DNA from: Hymenobacter citatus
Lineage (GTDB): Bacteria > Bacteroidota > Bacteroidia > Cytophagales > Hymenobacteraceae
Length of the DNA stretch: 64,000 nucleotides
Direction: 5' to 3'
NCBI RefSeq assembly: GCF_014333615.1
Contig: NZ_JACSCY010000015.1
Location: 79,118 to 143,117, forward strand
In this document: positions 24,883 through 33,850 of the stretch, in pieces
Layout: each line of letters begins with the position of its first letter
Numbering within the stretch: the first letter of the stretch is position 1
The notes under the pieces: model-generated
What the model saw: only the letters and a program-made list of their open reading frames with translations
Told to the model about the DNA's origin: nothing
Databases searched by the model: none
Position numbers and translations under genes: made by a program

Positions 24883-26037
24883 ATGTCTGCCCCCCTACCC
24901 TTTCCTACAACCGAAGAAACCACGCCGGCCGAAGACGCCGCCGCTCAATTAGCTCCGCGCCTGGCGGTCCAAGCGCCCGCCTCCGACCAGGAAGGTGGCT
25001 TTCCGGAAAAAGAGTTTGACTGGCTGCGCGCGGCAGGCCTGCTCACGGCTCCCCTACCCACCCACCTCGGCGGACAGGACTTGGCAGCAGTTTCGCACAC
25101 CCTACCCTTGCTGCGCACGCTGCGGCATATTGGACGCGGCAATCTGGCAGTAGGGCGCGTGTACGAAGGTCACGCCAATGCCTTGCAATTAGCCCAACGA
25201 TTTGGCCGCACGGAGCAAGTAGCGCGCTGGGCTGAGGACGCGACGGCCGGGCATTTGTTTGGCGTCTGGAACACGCAGGCACACGACGGCGTGCACCTGG
25301 AACCACTCCCCGATGGCCGCTACCGCTTGCAGGGTAGCAAAACGTTTGGCTCGGGCGCGGGTCACGTCACGCGCCCGCTGCTTACGGGCGCCCTACCCAA
25401 TGGGGGCTGGCAGATGCTGATTTTGCCAGCCGATGCGCAAGTGCCGCAGCTGGATAAATCGTTTTGGCAGCCGCTCGGGATGCGGGCTTCGGCCAGTTTT
25501 CGGGTTGATTTTACGGGGCTGGAGGTAGGCCCCGATGACCTGCTGGGCCAGCCCGGTGACTACTACCGCCAGCCGTGGTTTAGTGGGGGCGCCATTCGGT
25601 TTGCGGCTGTGCAGTTGGGCGGGGCTGAGGCGGTGTTTGACGAAACCCGCCACTTCCTACAAAAAACTGGTCGCACCGACGACCCCTACCAGCGCCAACG
25701 CCTGGGCGAGCTGGCTACTCTCATCGAAAGCGGCCAGCACTGGCTACGCGCCGCCGCCGAACACGCCATGCGCTCCCAGGCCACCGACGACGCAGACACC
25801 ACCGTGGCCTACGCCAACATGGTGCGCACGGCCATCGAGGAAATCTGCCTGCGCACGCTCCAGCTGGCCGAGCGGTGCGTGGGCGCCCGCGGCCTGCTCC
25901 GTCCCGAGCCCTTCGAGCGCCTCCACCGCGACCTGACCCACTACCTGCGCCAACCCGCCCCCGATGCCGCCCTGGCCGACGCGGGCCGTTTTGCGCTGGC
26001 TTCTACCGCACCTGCTTATTCGTTGTGGCATGGCTGA
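24883..26037 (+). CDS. Acyl-CoA dehydrogenase-like flavoprotein
   Basis: A 384-residue soluble protein of the acyl-CoA dehydrogenase superfamily: N-terminal helices with FPEKEFDWLRAAGLLTAPLPTHLGG, a central beta-domain (FGVWNTQAHDG, YRLQGSKTFGSGAGHVTRPLL, QPLGMRASASFRVDFTGLEV) and a C-terminal helical bundle (FAAVQLGGAEAVFDETRHF ... ERCVGARGLLRPEPFERLHRDL). The family oxidises acyl thioesters with FAD, but relatives act as FMN monooxygenases or on carrier-bound substrates. The catalytic Glu is not identifiable with confidence. Its stop overlaps the PIG-L start by 8 nt, so the two are translationally coupled. The neighbouring methyltransferase and glycosyltransferase suggest a biosynthetic rather than a beta-oxidation role. 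Confidence 0.8.
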   Translation: MSAPLPFPTTEETTPAEDAAAQLAPRLAVQAPASDQEGGFPEKEFDWLRAAGLLTAPLPTHLGGQDLAAVSHTLPLLRTLRHIGRGNLAVGRVYEGHANALQLAQRFGRTEQVARWAEDATAGHLFGVWNTQAHDGVHLEPLPDGRYRLQGSKTFGSGAGHVTRPLLTGALPNGGWQMLILPADAQVPQLDKSFWQPLGMRASASFRVDFTGLEVGPDDLLGQPGDYYRQPWFSGGAIRFAAVQLGGAEAVFDETRHFLQKTGRTDDPYQRQRLGELATLIESGQHWLRAAAEHAMRSQATDDADTTVAYANMVRTAIEEICLRTLQLAERCVGARGLLRPEPFERLHRDLTHYLRQPAPDAALADAGRFALASTAPAYSLWHG

Positions 26038-26758
26038 GTTTTTGTTTGATTCATTGCCGCTGCGCCCGGCTGATTTCGCGCTTACCCTTGGCTCTACTGT
26101 CATCGTAGCGCCCCATCCCGATGATGAGTCGCTGGGATGCGGCGGGTTGCTGGCGCTGCTGCGGCAGGCGGGCGTGCCGGTACAGGCCGTGTTGGTGAGT
26201 GATGGCACCATGTCGCATCCTCATTCAGTGAAGTTTCCGGCCGCGGCCCGGCAAGCTCTGCGCGAAGCAGAACTGCGTGAGGCTCTCACATTATTAGGCG
26301 TCAGCACAGACGATTTGCTGCTGTTGGGCCTTCCCGACAGCGCCGTGCCTACCCTCAACCAACCGGGTTTTGCGGAAGCCGTAGCTACCCTGCGTGCCTA
26401 CCTCCAACGCGTGCAGCCCGCTACCGTGCTCGTACCCTGGCGACGCGACCCGCACCCCGACCACCGCGCCACCAGCCAGCTGGTGGCCGCGGCACTGACG
26501 GGCCTACCTATCCGGCGCGTCGAGTACGTAGTGTGGGCCTGGGAGCGCGCCGCCTCCGAAGATTTGCCACAACCAGGCGAAGTCACCGGCTGGCGCTTGG
26601 ATATCAGCTCCGTGCTGCCTCAAAAGCAGGCTGCCATTGCGGCCCATCGCTCCCAACTTGCCCCCGGCATCATCGACGATGACCCCAGCGGCTTTCTGCT
26701 TTCGGAGCAGATGCTTGCGCATTTCGCGCAGCCTATCGAAGTGTATTTTGACGAATGA
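26030..26758 (+). CDS. PIG-L family deacetylase (LmbE-like)
   Basis: A 242-residue zinc-dependent N-deacetylase of the family that removes acetyl from GlcNAc-containing conjugates (GlcNAc-PI, mycothiol and bacillithiol precursors). The metal-binding motif is APHPDDESLGCGG (His29, Asp31, Asp32) and the second is PHPDH (142-145). The ATG at 26030 overlaps the preceding stop; a longer frame from 25964 reads through the dehydrogenase C-terminus and is rejected. The substrate is not known, but the NodS-like methyltransferase next to it and the convergent GT2 are compatible with making a modified amino sugar. The stop is 2 nt from a palindrome. Confidence 0.88.
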   Translation: MAEFLFDSLPLRPADFALTLGSTVIVAPHPDDESLGCGGLLALLRQAGVPVQAVLVSDGTMSHPHSVKFPAAARQALREAELREALTLLGVSTDDLLLLGLPDSAVPTLNQPGFAEAVATLRAYLQRVQPATVLVPWRRDPHPDHRATSQLVAAALTGLPIRRVEYVVWAWERAASEDLPQPGEVTGWRLDISSVLPQKQAAIAAHRSQLAPGIIDDDPSGFLLSEQMLAHFAQPIEVYFDE

Positions 26759-26760
26759 CT

Positions 26761-26838
26761 TTTCTCGCAGAGGTTCGCGGAGGAAGGCGCGGAGGTTCGC
26801 AGTGTGCTGACCTACGCTCTGCGAACCTCTGCGAGAAA
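26761..26838. repeat. Palindrome between PIG-L and methyltransferase genes
   Basis: Arms 26761-26778 (tttctcgcagaggttcgc) and 26821-26838 are perfectly complementary over 18 nt, with a partial internal repeat of the arm word at 26791-26802. It starts 2 nt after the PIG-L stop and ends 15 nt before the methyltransferase ATG. Confidence 0.85.
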
Positions 26839-26853
26839 TAAACTCCTACTTCT

Positions 26854-27450
26854 ATGAACCCTAATCAACCGAACACCCTCCCTCCCACTTACTTTGATGA
26901 TGTGTACCGGGCCAACGACGACCCGTGGCAGTTCGAAACCAGCCCCTATGAGCGGGAGAAATACGCTGCTACGTTGGCCGCCTTACCTCGACCGCACTAC
27001 GATCGGGCTTTTGAAATCGGTTGTTCGCTGGGCGTACTCACAGAACAGTTGGCGCCGCGGTGTGGGCGTTTACTGGCCGTGGATGTAGCGGAGGCACCTC
27101 TGGAACGCGCCCGGCAACGGTGCGCGCAGTTGCCTCAGGTGGAGTTTCAGCTGATGCGCGTGCCGGAGGAGTTCCCGCAGGAGCAGTTCGACCTGATTTT
27201 GGTATCAGAGGTGGGCTATTACTGGTCGCCCGAGGATTTGGCCCGCGCCGCCGCACAATTGTTAGCTGCCCTACCCTCCGGCGGGCAATTGCTGCTGGTG
27301 CACTGGACACCCCCCGTACACGACTACCCCCTAACCGGCGACGAAGTACACGAGTTCTTTCTGCAAAAAGCCGAGGCAGATGGCCCTTTGCGCCACGTGC
27401 ACGGCCAGCGCCAGGAAACCTACCGACTGGACTTACTGGAGAAGCGGTAA
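26854..27450 (+). CDS. Class I SAM-dependent methyltransferase, NodS-like
   Basis: A 198-residue methyltransferase. The N-terminus YFDDVYRANDDPWQFETSPYEREKY is typical of NodS-type enzymes, which N-methylate a deacetylated chitooligosaccharide end in Nod factor synthesis. SAM-binding motif I is FEIGCSLGVLTEQLA, followed by LLAVDVAEAPLERARQRC, and motif IV FDLILVSEVGYYW. Because a PIG-L deacetylase precedes it, methylation of a free amino group is a sensible hypothesis. The end is only 7 nt from the convergent glycosyltransferase stop codon. Confidence 0.85.
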   Translation: MNPNQPNTLPPTYFDDVYRANDDPWQFETSPYEREKYAATLAALPRPHYDRAFEIGCSLGVLTEQLAPRCGRLLAVDVAEAPLERARQRCAQLPQVEFQLMRVPEEFPQEQFDLILVSEVGYYWSPEDLARAAAQLLAALPSGGQLLLVHWTPPVHDYPLTGDEVHEFFLQKAEADGPLRHVHGQRQETYRLDLLEKR

Positions 27451-27457
27451 GGCTATT

Positions 27458-28702
27458 CTATTGCGCCTCCCCTACTAATGGCGTATGCTGCTTTAACAAC
27501 ATTCGCAGTTCAGCTAAGGCACATGAGAGTGCAACCGGCGGCCACCGTTGCGCCCATTGTTGGCGGGTAGCTTGTTCCTGTTGTACACATTGCCACAGTG
27601 CGCCAAACGTAACAGCTTCCACAACGGCTTGACATAGCATCTGTTTGGTAAGACCAAGCATATCGGCTATTCTTACCCCGACGGCGTGCAAGGTAGGACT
27701 AAGCGCAGCACCAGAGGAATGTACATCGTTTTTAACAGCTTGCCAGAGCTGTCGTAGTTGCCGGCGGGCCTGCCATTGAGCCGTTAATTGTGGCCCACTC
27801 GCTACCAGAGGTTCCCGGAGCTGCTCACTCAGCGCCGCCCATTCCCGCAACTGCCACGATAAGCCCACCGCCACGCGCCCTTCATGGCGCGCCGAGGTAG
27901 TCACACGCACAGCAGGGCTGTGCCGCACGCGCAAATCGTGGCCACACAGGGCCTGGTATAGAGCTTCATCCTCCAGATACGGTACCACTGGCAGTCCGCC
28001 TACCTGCTCATAGGCCAAAACCGTGAGGGCAAAACTGGCTCCAAAATGCTGGTGATGACGCGGCCAAGCATCCACCGGATCGGGGTCAATCAAGTGCTCC
28101 AATTGCGCTGCCAGCAGGCGGTAGGCTGCATCACGCAGATGGTAGCGCCGCACGGGGCAGTTGCGCTGGGTAGGCACTTCGGCCACAATCCGCCCACCCA
28201 CGGCATCGGCGCCCGCGGCTATTTCGGCAGCAATGCTGGCTAGCCAGGTAGGCGCTACGCGGGTATCGGCGTCGGTGCTGGCAATAATGCCGTGTGGCCT
28301 ACCTACGCTGCGCAGGCGCCGTGCGGCCTCATCCATCAGCAGGCGCCGGGCTTTTCCCACGTGCGCCTCGGCGGGCGGTAGGGTGCGCTCTATCACGTGC
28401 AATGCCAGTTGCGGATAGGCCTGTGCCAACTGACGGACCACATGCGCGGTGGCATCCCGGCAGTTATTGGCCAGTACAATTACCTCGTAGCTATAAAGCG
28501 GCAATGGCTGCCCTTGCTCATCTACTTGCGTAGCCAAGGCAGCCAAAGTAGCCGGCAGGTTCTCCGCTTCGTCTTTTGCTGGGATAATAACAGAATAACA
28601 TAGCTCTGGTCGGGGCGGCACAGTCAGCAGGCCACGTTCCAACAGAGGCGAAGCAGCCACTTCGTGGGCAGCATGGAAGCGCGAGGGTAGTACGGATGTC
28701 AT
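27458..28702 (-). CDS. Family 2 glycosyltransferase
   Basis: A 414-residue GT-A fold enzyme. It begins the catalytic domain with YSVIIPAKDEAENLPATLAAL, has VIVLANNCRDATAHV, and the metal-binding ASTDADTRVAPTWLAS (DAD). A later acidic motif is YLEDEALYQAL. GT2 enzymes transfer sugar from a nucleotide sugar; substrates here are unknown. The last 150 residues are an additional helical region (REWAALSEQLRE onwards) without membrane segments. It is convergent with the methyltransferase gene but belongs to the same conserved-looking set. The ATG at 28702 is chosen over the adjacent GTG at 28705. Confidence 0.82.
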   Translation of the reverse strand: MTSVLPSRFHAAHEVAASPLLERGLLTVPPRPELCYSVIIPAKDEAENLPATLAALATQVDEQGQPLPLYSYEVIVLANNCRDATAHVVRQLAQAYPQLALHVIERTLPPAEAHVGKARRLLMDEAARRLRSVGRPHGIIASTDADTRVAPTWLASIAAEIAAGADAVGGRIVAEVPTQRNCPVRRYHLRDAAYRLLAAQLEHLIDPDPVDAWPRHHQHFGASFALTVLAYEQVGGLPVVPYLEDEALYQALCGHDLRVRHSPAVRVTTSARHEGRVAVGLSWQLREWAALSEQLREPLVASGPQLTAQWQARRQLRQLWQAVKNDVHSSGAALSPTLHAVGVRIADMLGLTKQMLCQAVVEAVTFGALWQCVQQEQATRQQWAQRWPPVALSCALAELRMLLKQHTPLVGEAQ

Positions 28703-28737
28703 CACCGTACTCTACGCGAATTGCCCAACTGTGGCTG

Positions 28738-28783
28738 TAAACAAAAGCGGCTTTCCTACTGGTAGGAAAGCCGCTTTTGTTTG
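28738..28783. terminator. Terminator hairpin after the susD-like gene
   Basis: Perfect 18-bp core stem (28741-28758 with 28763-28780), loop of 4 nt, with A/T extensions; acts downstream of susD on the minus strand. Confidence 0.8.
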
Positions 28784-28809
28784 TCTGGCCCACTATGGAG
28801 CTTCAGATG

Positions 28810-30306
28810 TTAATTGCGTGTGATCAGACTATTCGTTTGAAGCTCCGTAGCCGGGATTGGCCACACGTAATTGGCACTAGAAGATGGCACAGCACTCACC
28901 GACCCTTTACCTGGAATGGTTGCATTCAGGCGCATGATATCAATGTTGCGGATACCCTCGCCCAAGAACTCAATCCGGCGTTCTAATAATACAGCATTTA
29001 CAGCGGCATCTGCTGAAGCGAAGCTGGTATAAGCAGTGCCTTTTGAGCGAGTACGCACAGCATTCAGCAGTGCTAAAGCGCGTGTATCAGCAGGACCATT
29101 AGTACGGAATAACGCCTCTGATAAGCTCAGCATCACTTCCGGATAGCGCAGCACTGGTGCTTTGTCCAGGTAGGGCGTACCACCTGAGTATTTTGCCAAG
29201 TAGGAGTTGCCACCATTTGTTATCACAAAGCTGGTACGGCGCACGTCAGTGGCAGAAAGGGCGGTGGTATTCGCTAAAATACCTTCAGCATTCAGGTAAA
29301 ACTCTCCCCCGCCCGTAGGACCACCAGGGTTGCTGGTAGGTAAGTAATAAAAGCCCAACTGGTTTTGGGTGCCGGGTGTATTTTGTGCAGTGAAGGGAAA
29401 TGCCAGAATGCTTTCTGTCGTTTCTGAGTTGAATACCGTTACAATAGAGGCGTTTAGTGAATTTGCAACGCCACTACTGGCCGTAAAAGGTGCCGTTGCA
29501 GGAACAATCTTATTAGCTTCTGTCACCACATTAGCATACTGCCCCATCGTCAAATACACCCGAGTTTTCAAAGCAATAGCAGTATTGCGATGTGCACGCG
29601 TAATATTCAGCGTAGTACTTGCGTAAGTGAGCGGTAAATTCTTTTCGGCAAAGTTCAGGTCTTCCAAAATTTGTGCATACACCTCACCCACCGTACTACG
29701 GGCCAAGTCGTTGCCGCCAGCACCGGTTTCAGCCTGTAGACGAAGTGGCAGACCGGGTTTGCTACCGTTACCGTCAATATACGGGCGGGCATACAGCTGC
29801 AACAGCGAGTAGTAGCTGAGAGCCCGCAGGAAGCGCGCTTCGGCTTGATACTGAACAGCTGTGGTAGTAGCAAAATCAGCAGCAAACACAGGTGCTACGT
29901 AGCTAGCTGAGTTAGCTTCCAGACCTGCTAGAAATACGTTGATCTGGTTGATAGCCGAATAAGCAGCACCCCAGACGCTGGTAACGTCATTCGAGGATGT
30001 TTCCGTTAGCGTATGGTTCCACACTTGCAACGCCGTAACAGCATTGGATGTACGGTTGATAAAATCATCTGCACGGACATCACTATACACTTGGTAGCGC
30101 CCCCCCAGAAAACTACCAGATTTTACATAAGCATACAGATTGTTTATCTGTAACGCGATGCGTGCCGGGGTGTTAAATACTACCTGATCTGAAAAGGCAG
30201 TTTCAGGTACTGGGTCAAGCTTATCGGTATCGCAGGAAGTTACCCCTGTTGCCAGAAGCAAGGCACCCAACGCCACCGTAACAGTATTTTTAGTTATGAT
30301 CTTCAT
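28810..30306 (-). CDS. SusD/RagB family outer-membrane nutrient-binding lipoprotein
   Basis: A 498-residue lipoprotein. Starting at the ATG at 30306, the signal peptide ends in GVTSC with Cys25 as lipid site. The conserved SusD features are visible: helical TPR-like region (NQINVFLAGLEAN, EARFLRALSYYSLLQLYARPY), the APVLRYPEVMLSLSEALFRTNG helix and the closing RRIEFLGEGIRNIDIMRLN plus WPIPATELQTN. SusD proteins sit on the SusC transporter and capture glycans or other ligands. The gene follows susC by 13 nt. No glycoside hydrolase, sulfatase, peptidase or regulator is adjacent, so the ligand is unknown. Confidence 0.93.
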   Translation of the reverse strand: MKIITKNTVTVALGALLLATGVTSCDTDKLDPVPETAFSDQVVFNTPARIALQINNLYAYVKSGSFLGGRYQVYSDVRADDFINRTSNAVTALQVWNHTLTETSSNDVTSVWGAAYSAINQINVFLAGLEANSASYVAPVFAADFATTTAVQYQAEARFLRALSYYSLLQLYARPYIDGNGSKPGLPLRLQAETGAGGNDLARSTVGEVYAQILEDLNFAEKNLPLTYASTTLNITRAHRNTAIALKTRVYLTMGQYANVVTEANKIVPATAPFTASSGVANSLNASIVTVFNSETTESILAFPFTAQNTPGTQNQLGFYYLPTSNPGGPTGGGEFYLNAEGILANTTALSATDVRRTSFVITNGGNSYLAKYSGGTPYLDKAPVLRYPEVMLSLSEALFRTNGPADTRALALLNAVRTRSKGTAYTSFASADAAVNAVLLERRIEFLGEGIRNIDIMRLNATIPGKGSVSAVPSSSANYVWPIPATELQTNSLITRN

Positions 30307-30319
30307 CCGAAAGTTGTGT

Positions 30320-33300
30320 TTAGAAGCCAATGTTGAAGCCTACCGTATATGTGCGGGCCTGTCCCACTGAGTTGCGGTCTACGCCGATACCAGTGTTGCT
30401 GGCACCGTTTGACGAAATTTCCGGGTCGATACCTGAGTACTTCGTGACCAAAGCAGCATTTTGCACCTGCACGTAGAGGCGGGCATTGGCAATGCCTACC
30501 CGGCTGGCAAGCGTCGGATTCAGCGAGTAGCCTAGTGTTACGTTGCGCAGACGAGCAAAATCACCCTTCTCCACGTTCGACGACATTACCAAGGCAGAGC
30601 CGTTCGATACGTTGTCACCATATACCACCCGCGGCCATTTGGCATTAGTATTTTCGCTGGTCCAACGGTCAAGAATGTCGGAGTCGTTGTTCCAGAAACG
30701 CTGGTCGTGCAAACCGGCTTTTGTACCGTTGTAGATGTAGTTGCCACCCGAATACTGAATGAAGAAATTCAGATCGAATTGCTTGAAGCGAAAGCTATTG
30801 TCGATACCGCCGTACCACTTGGGCAGCACTGGACCATAGTATTCGCCGTCGGTCAATTGGTTTGGTGTTCTGGCAGGCTTTCCGTCTAGCGTCGTCCAAC
30901 CACCACCTTGGTGGTTGTATTGTACTGTTGTGCGACCAGTACCATCAGCGTTTACAATGCTCACCATCCGCTGACCATTAGCAGGATTAACCCCCAATGA
31001 AGGAACAGCCAAGATTTCACCTACTGAACCACCCACTCGGGTGTAGTTCACCGTTTCCAGGCCTGAGGTAGCAGTACCAATCCGTTGTCCTTCTGTTACT
31101 AGCGCCAGCACTTCGTTGCGTTGCGTAGTTACGTTGCCGCTCACTACCCAACTGAAATCTTGCTTCTGGAAGATGTTGGCCTTTAGGTTGAATTCAATCC
31201 CCTGGTTGCGCATTGAGCCGATGTTAGCATCAATTGAGTTGCCGGGAACTCCTTTGGAAGGTGATAGAGGCACTGCCAGAATCAGCCCATCAATAGTATT
31301 GCGGTAATACGAAAAGTCGCCCTGCAACTTATCCTGCAACAGGCCAAACGAGAAGCCAACATCGAGTTTTTTGCTGGTTTCCCAGGTTAAATCACGGTTG
31401 CCAGCGTTGTTATAGCCGAGGGTAGCGTTTATTCCATACAAGCCCGAACCATAGGTAGAAAGCGTTGTAAAGTCCCCTACACCCTGGCTATTGCCTACTT
31501 CGCCGTAGCTACCCGTAAACTTCAGGAAGCTTACAGTATTAGCCAGGCCCGAATTCTTCCAAAAGTTTTCTTCGGTGATAATGTACCCTACGCCACCACC
31601 ATAGAAATTACCCCATTTCTTGTTACCCCAAGCAGAGTAGCCGTCGCGCCGAGCATTGAACGAGAGCAGATACTTCTTTGCGTAGTCGTAGCTCAAACGT
31701 CCAAAATACGAAACCAAGTAATTAAAGCCCTGGGCGTTACCAGCGGCCGCAATGTTTGTGAAGTTGCCTTGGTAGGTATCAAAGAAATCGTCAGCTACCT
31801 GAGTGCGGTTGGCGCCCCAGCGCTGTACCTCCGTCTGCTGCTGCTCGCCACCCAAAAGTAGTGAGACGTTGTGTTCGCCAAAAGAACGGTCATATTGAGC
31901 GGTGTTCTGCCAGTTCCAACGCTTGTTAGTGCGGTAATAGTTGGTAGCAGAACCACCCGTACTGAAACCATCACCGGCCAGCGCCGTTTGGAACGATTTA
32001 TCTTCAAAGCCCACGTTGTCGATACCGTAAGTGGTGCGCAAGTTCAGGCCTTTCAGCACTTCCCAGTTGGCGTATACATTGCCCTGAATCTGGTTGCTTT
32101 CCGAGTTGAAGTAGTTGTAAGCGAGATCAACAACCGGGTTGTAGTAACCCGGAGCCAGAGCAGAAGTTGGTGCGGCTGGGTTTACGTTGGCACCGGCACC
32201 TACGCCGGCACCATTGGTAGCCGGTCTACCATCAGGGGTGTAAGCCGGAATGTTGGGAGGCAATACCAGCGGCAGGCGTCCCAGGCCAGCCGTACCAAAT
32301 GCCGATCCGCTCAACGAGCCCGTGCTTGGTGCTGCGTTGTAGTTATTAGCGTAGTTGATGCGGGCACCTACCGAAAACGTCTTATATACTTTGTGGTCCA
32401 CATTCACACGAGCGGAAGTACGCTTGAACTCATTGTTCTCCAACATACCTTTCTGATTGGTATAGCCCACTGAAGCGTAGAAGCTCGTCTTGTCGGTACC
32501 ACCAGAGAAGTTCACTGAATTGGAGGTAGAGAAACCCGTACGGTAGATGTAATCATACCACCTAGTATCCACCACATTGCCATCAGCGTCTAATGTTGGC
32601 CGGAAGCCCTCCACGTTATTGCCTGCTGCACCTAGCGCAACCCGGTTCGCATTTAGGTTACGTACAGCCTCGTTCTTAATCATCATATAGTCCTCGGCAC
32701 CCAGCACATCGAAAAGACGAAAGGCTTTGGTCAGGCCGGCCCACGAGTCAACCGATACCTTGCTCTGCCCTTTTTTGCCACGCTTGGTTGTTACGAGGAT
32801 TACACCACCAGCTGCCCGCGAGCCATAAATAGCAGCCGCAGCGGCATCTTTCAACACCTCAATGCTCTCTATATCGTTGGGGTTGATGCTGCTAAGTGGG
32901 TTATTAGGCGCGTTAGTAGCCGAGTTGTCGCCGCTGTAGGTAGGGATACCGTCAATAACATACAAAGGCGACGAACTGAGCGAAATAGAGTTTACGCCTC
33001 GGATCCGTACTACAGGTGGGTTATTCAGTACTCCATTAGGGGTGGTGATATTCACACCTGGAGCTTTACCCTGCATAGCCTGCTCAAAGCTTTGTACTGG
33101 GCGTTGCGCCACATCTGTGCCGGATATGGTGGCAACCGACCCTGTTAACTCACGGCGAAGCTGTGTGCCATAGCCTACTACCACTACCTCATCGAGCCCC
33201 GTAGTAGTAGCTGCAAGTGTTACATTGATGGCTGATTGGCCGCCAACTACAACCTCTTTACTATCATACCCAATGAATGAGTATACTAGTGTATTTGCAC

Positions 33301-33502
33301 TAGCGGGTATAGATAGTGAATAACTGCCTTCTGCGTCAGTGGAAGTTCCCTGTCCACCTCCTTTTACTACGACCGTTACACCTGGCAATGCCGAGCCATC
33401 CGATCCTAGGACTTTACCAGTAATTGTTCGCACTTGCGCCCACAGATTGTGGTTTGCTAATACGAGTACGGTAAGTAGAAACAAGAGTAGTGTTTTCCTC
33501 AT
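30320..33502 (-). CDS. SusC/RagA family TonB-dependent outer-membrane receptor
   Basis: A 1060-residue outer-membrane transporter. After a signal peptide (MRKTLLLFLLTVLVLANHNL, cleavage near WAQ) comes a carboxypeptidase-like regulatory domain (about 24-105, TITGKVLGSDGSALPGVTVVVKG), then the TonB-box-like region DEVVVVGYGTQLRRELTGSV, the plug with SSPLYVIDGIP and SIEVLKDAAAAAIYGSRAAGGVILVTTK, and a 22-strand barrel ending GFNIGF. Energy is from TonB-ExbBD elsewhere. It pairs with SusD in the next gene. The 348-nt region upstream is distinctly AT-rich and contains no clear -7 element that I can find. Confidence 0.95.
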   Translation of the reverse strand: MRKTLLLFLLTVLVLANHNLWAQVRTITGKVLGSDGSALPGVTVVVKGGGQGTSTDAEGSYSLSIPASANTLVYSFIGYDSKEVVVGGQSAINVTLAATTTGLDEVVVVGYGTQLRRELTGSVATISGTDVAQRPVQSFEQAMQGKAPGVNITTPNGVLNNPPVVRIRGVNSISLSSSPLYVIDGIPTYSGDNSATNAPNNPLSSINPNDIESIEVLKDAAAAAIYGSRAAGGVILVTTKRGKKGQSKVSVDSWAGLTKAFRLFDVLGAEDYMMIKNEAVRNLNANRVALGAAGNNVEGFRPTLDADGNVVDTRWYDYIYRTGFSTSNSVNFSGGTDKTSFYASVGYTNQKGMLENNEFKRTSARVNVDHKVYKTFSVGARINYANNYNAAPSTGSLSGSAFGTAGLGRLPLVLPPNIPAYTPDGRPATNGAGVGAGANVNPAAPTSALAPGYYNPVVDLAYNYFNSESNQIQGNVYANWEVLKGLNLRTTYGIDNVGFEDKSFQTALAGDGFSTGGSATNYYRTNKRWNWQNTAQYDRSFGEHNVSLLLGGEQQQTEVQRWGANRTQVADDFFDTYQGNFTNIAAAGNAQGFNYLVSYFGRLSYDYAKKYLLSFNARRDGYSAWGNKKWGNFYGGGVGYIITEENFWKNSGLANTVSFLKFTGSYGEVGNSQGVGDFTTLSTYGSGLYGINATLGYNNAGNRDLTWETSKKLDVGFSFGLLQDKLQGDFSYYRNTIDGLILAVPLSPSKGVPGNSIDANIGSMRNQGIEFNLKANIFQKQDFSWVVSGNVTTQRNEVLALVTEGQRIGTATSGLETVNYTRVGGSVGEILAVPSLGVNPANGQRMVSIVNADGTGRTTVQYNHQGGGWTTLDGKPARTPNQLTDGEYYGPVLPKWYGGIDNSFRFKQFDLNFFIQYSGGNYIYNGTKAGLHDQRFWNNDSDILDRWTSENTNAKWPRVVYGDNVSNGSALVMSSNVEKGDFARLRNVTLGYSLNPTLASRVGIANARLYVQVQNAALVTKYSGIDPEISSNGASNTGIGVDRNSVGQARTYTVGFNIGF

Positions 33503-33739
33503 GTGTACTTGTGTAAGGGGTTAAGAGTATTTCAATGAATGCATCTAATAAACGACATAATCCTAACATCACAATAGATTAACAAACAATTTTTCTGTTT
33601 ATGAACCCAATATTTATAAATACATTCTATAAACTATACAAAATTTTATCTCTCTATATTACATATAAAGGCTATTATAATGACATTAATGCACTTTCGC
33701 AAAAATCTTAAGACAATAGCGCACAATTAATTTCACCCG
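33503..33739. other. AT-rich intergenic region upstream of susC
   Basis: About 237 nt with much lower GC than the surrounding window and no open frame. It must contain the susC promoter, but no exact TAnnTTTG is seen on the minus strand. The base composition change is the only notable feature. Confidence 0.6.
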
Positions 33740-33830
33740 TTTTATAGTTGGACAATACGAATCTATTCGTATTGTCCAACTATAAAAATATAGCCTCTAT
33801 CTGCTAACAGATAGAGGCTATATTTTTATA
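33740..33830. terminator. Two overlapping hairpins after the outer-membrane barrel gene
   Basis: Hairpin 1 is 33740-33761 with 33766-33787 (22 bp, perfect). Hairpin 2 is 33781-33803 with 33808-33830 (23 bp, perfect). The second arm of hairpin 1 overlaps the first arm of hairpin 2 by 7 nt, so full-length stems are mutually exclusive. On the minus strand this follows the barrel gene stop by 20 nt and probably terminates it. Confidence 0.75.
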
Positions 33831-33850
33831 AACGAATTTTCAAATTTACT

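Noticed and set aside
25964..26029. Longer PIG-L start within the dehydrogenase gene
   Set aside because: It would add residues read from the other gene in a different frame; the ATG at 26030 overlaps the stop in the usual coupled manner.
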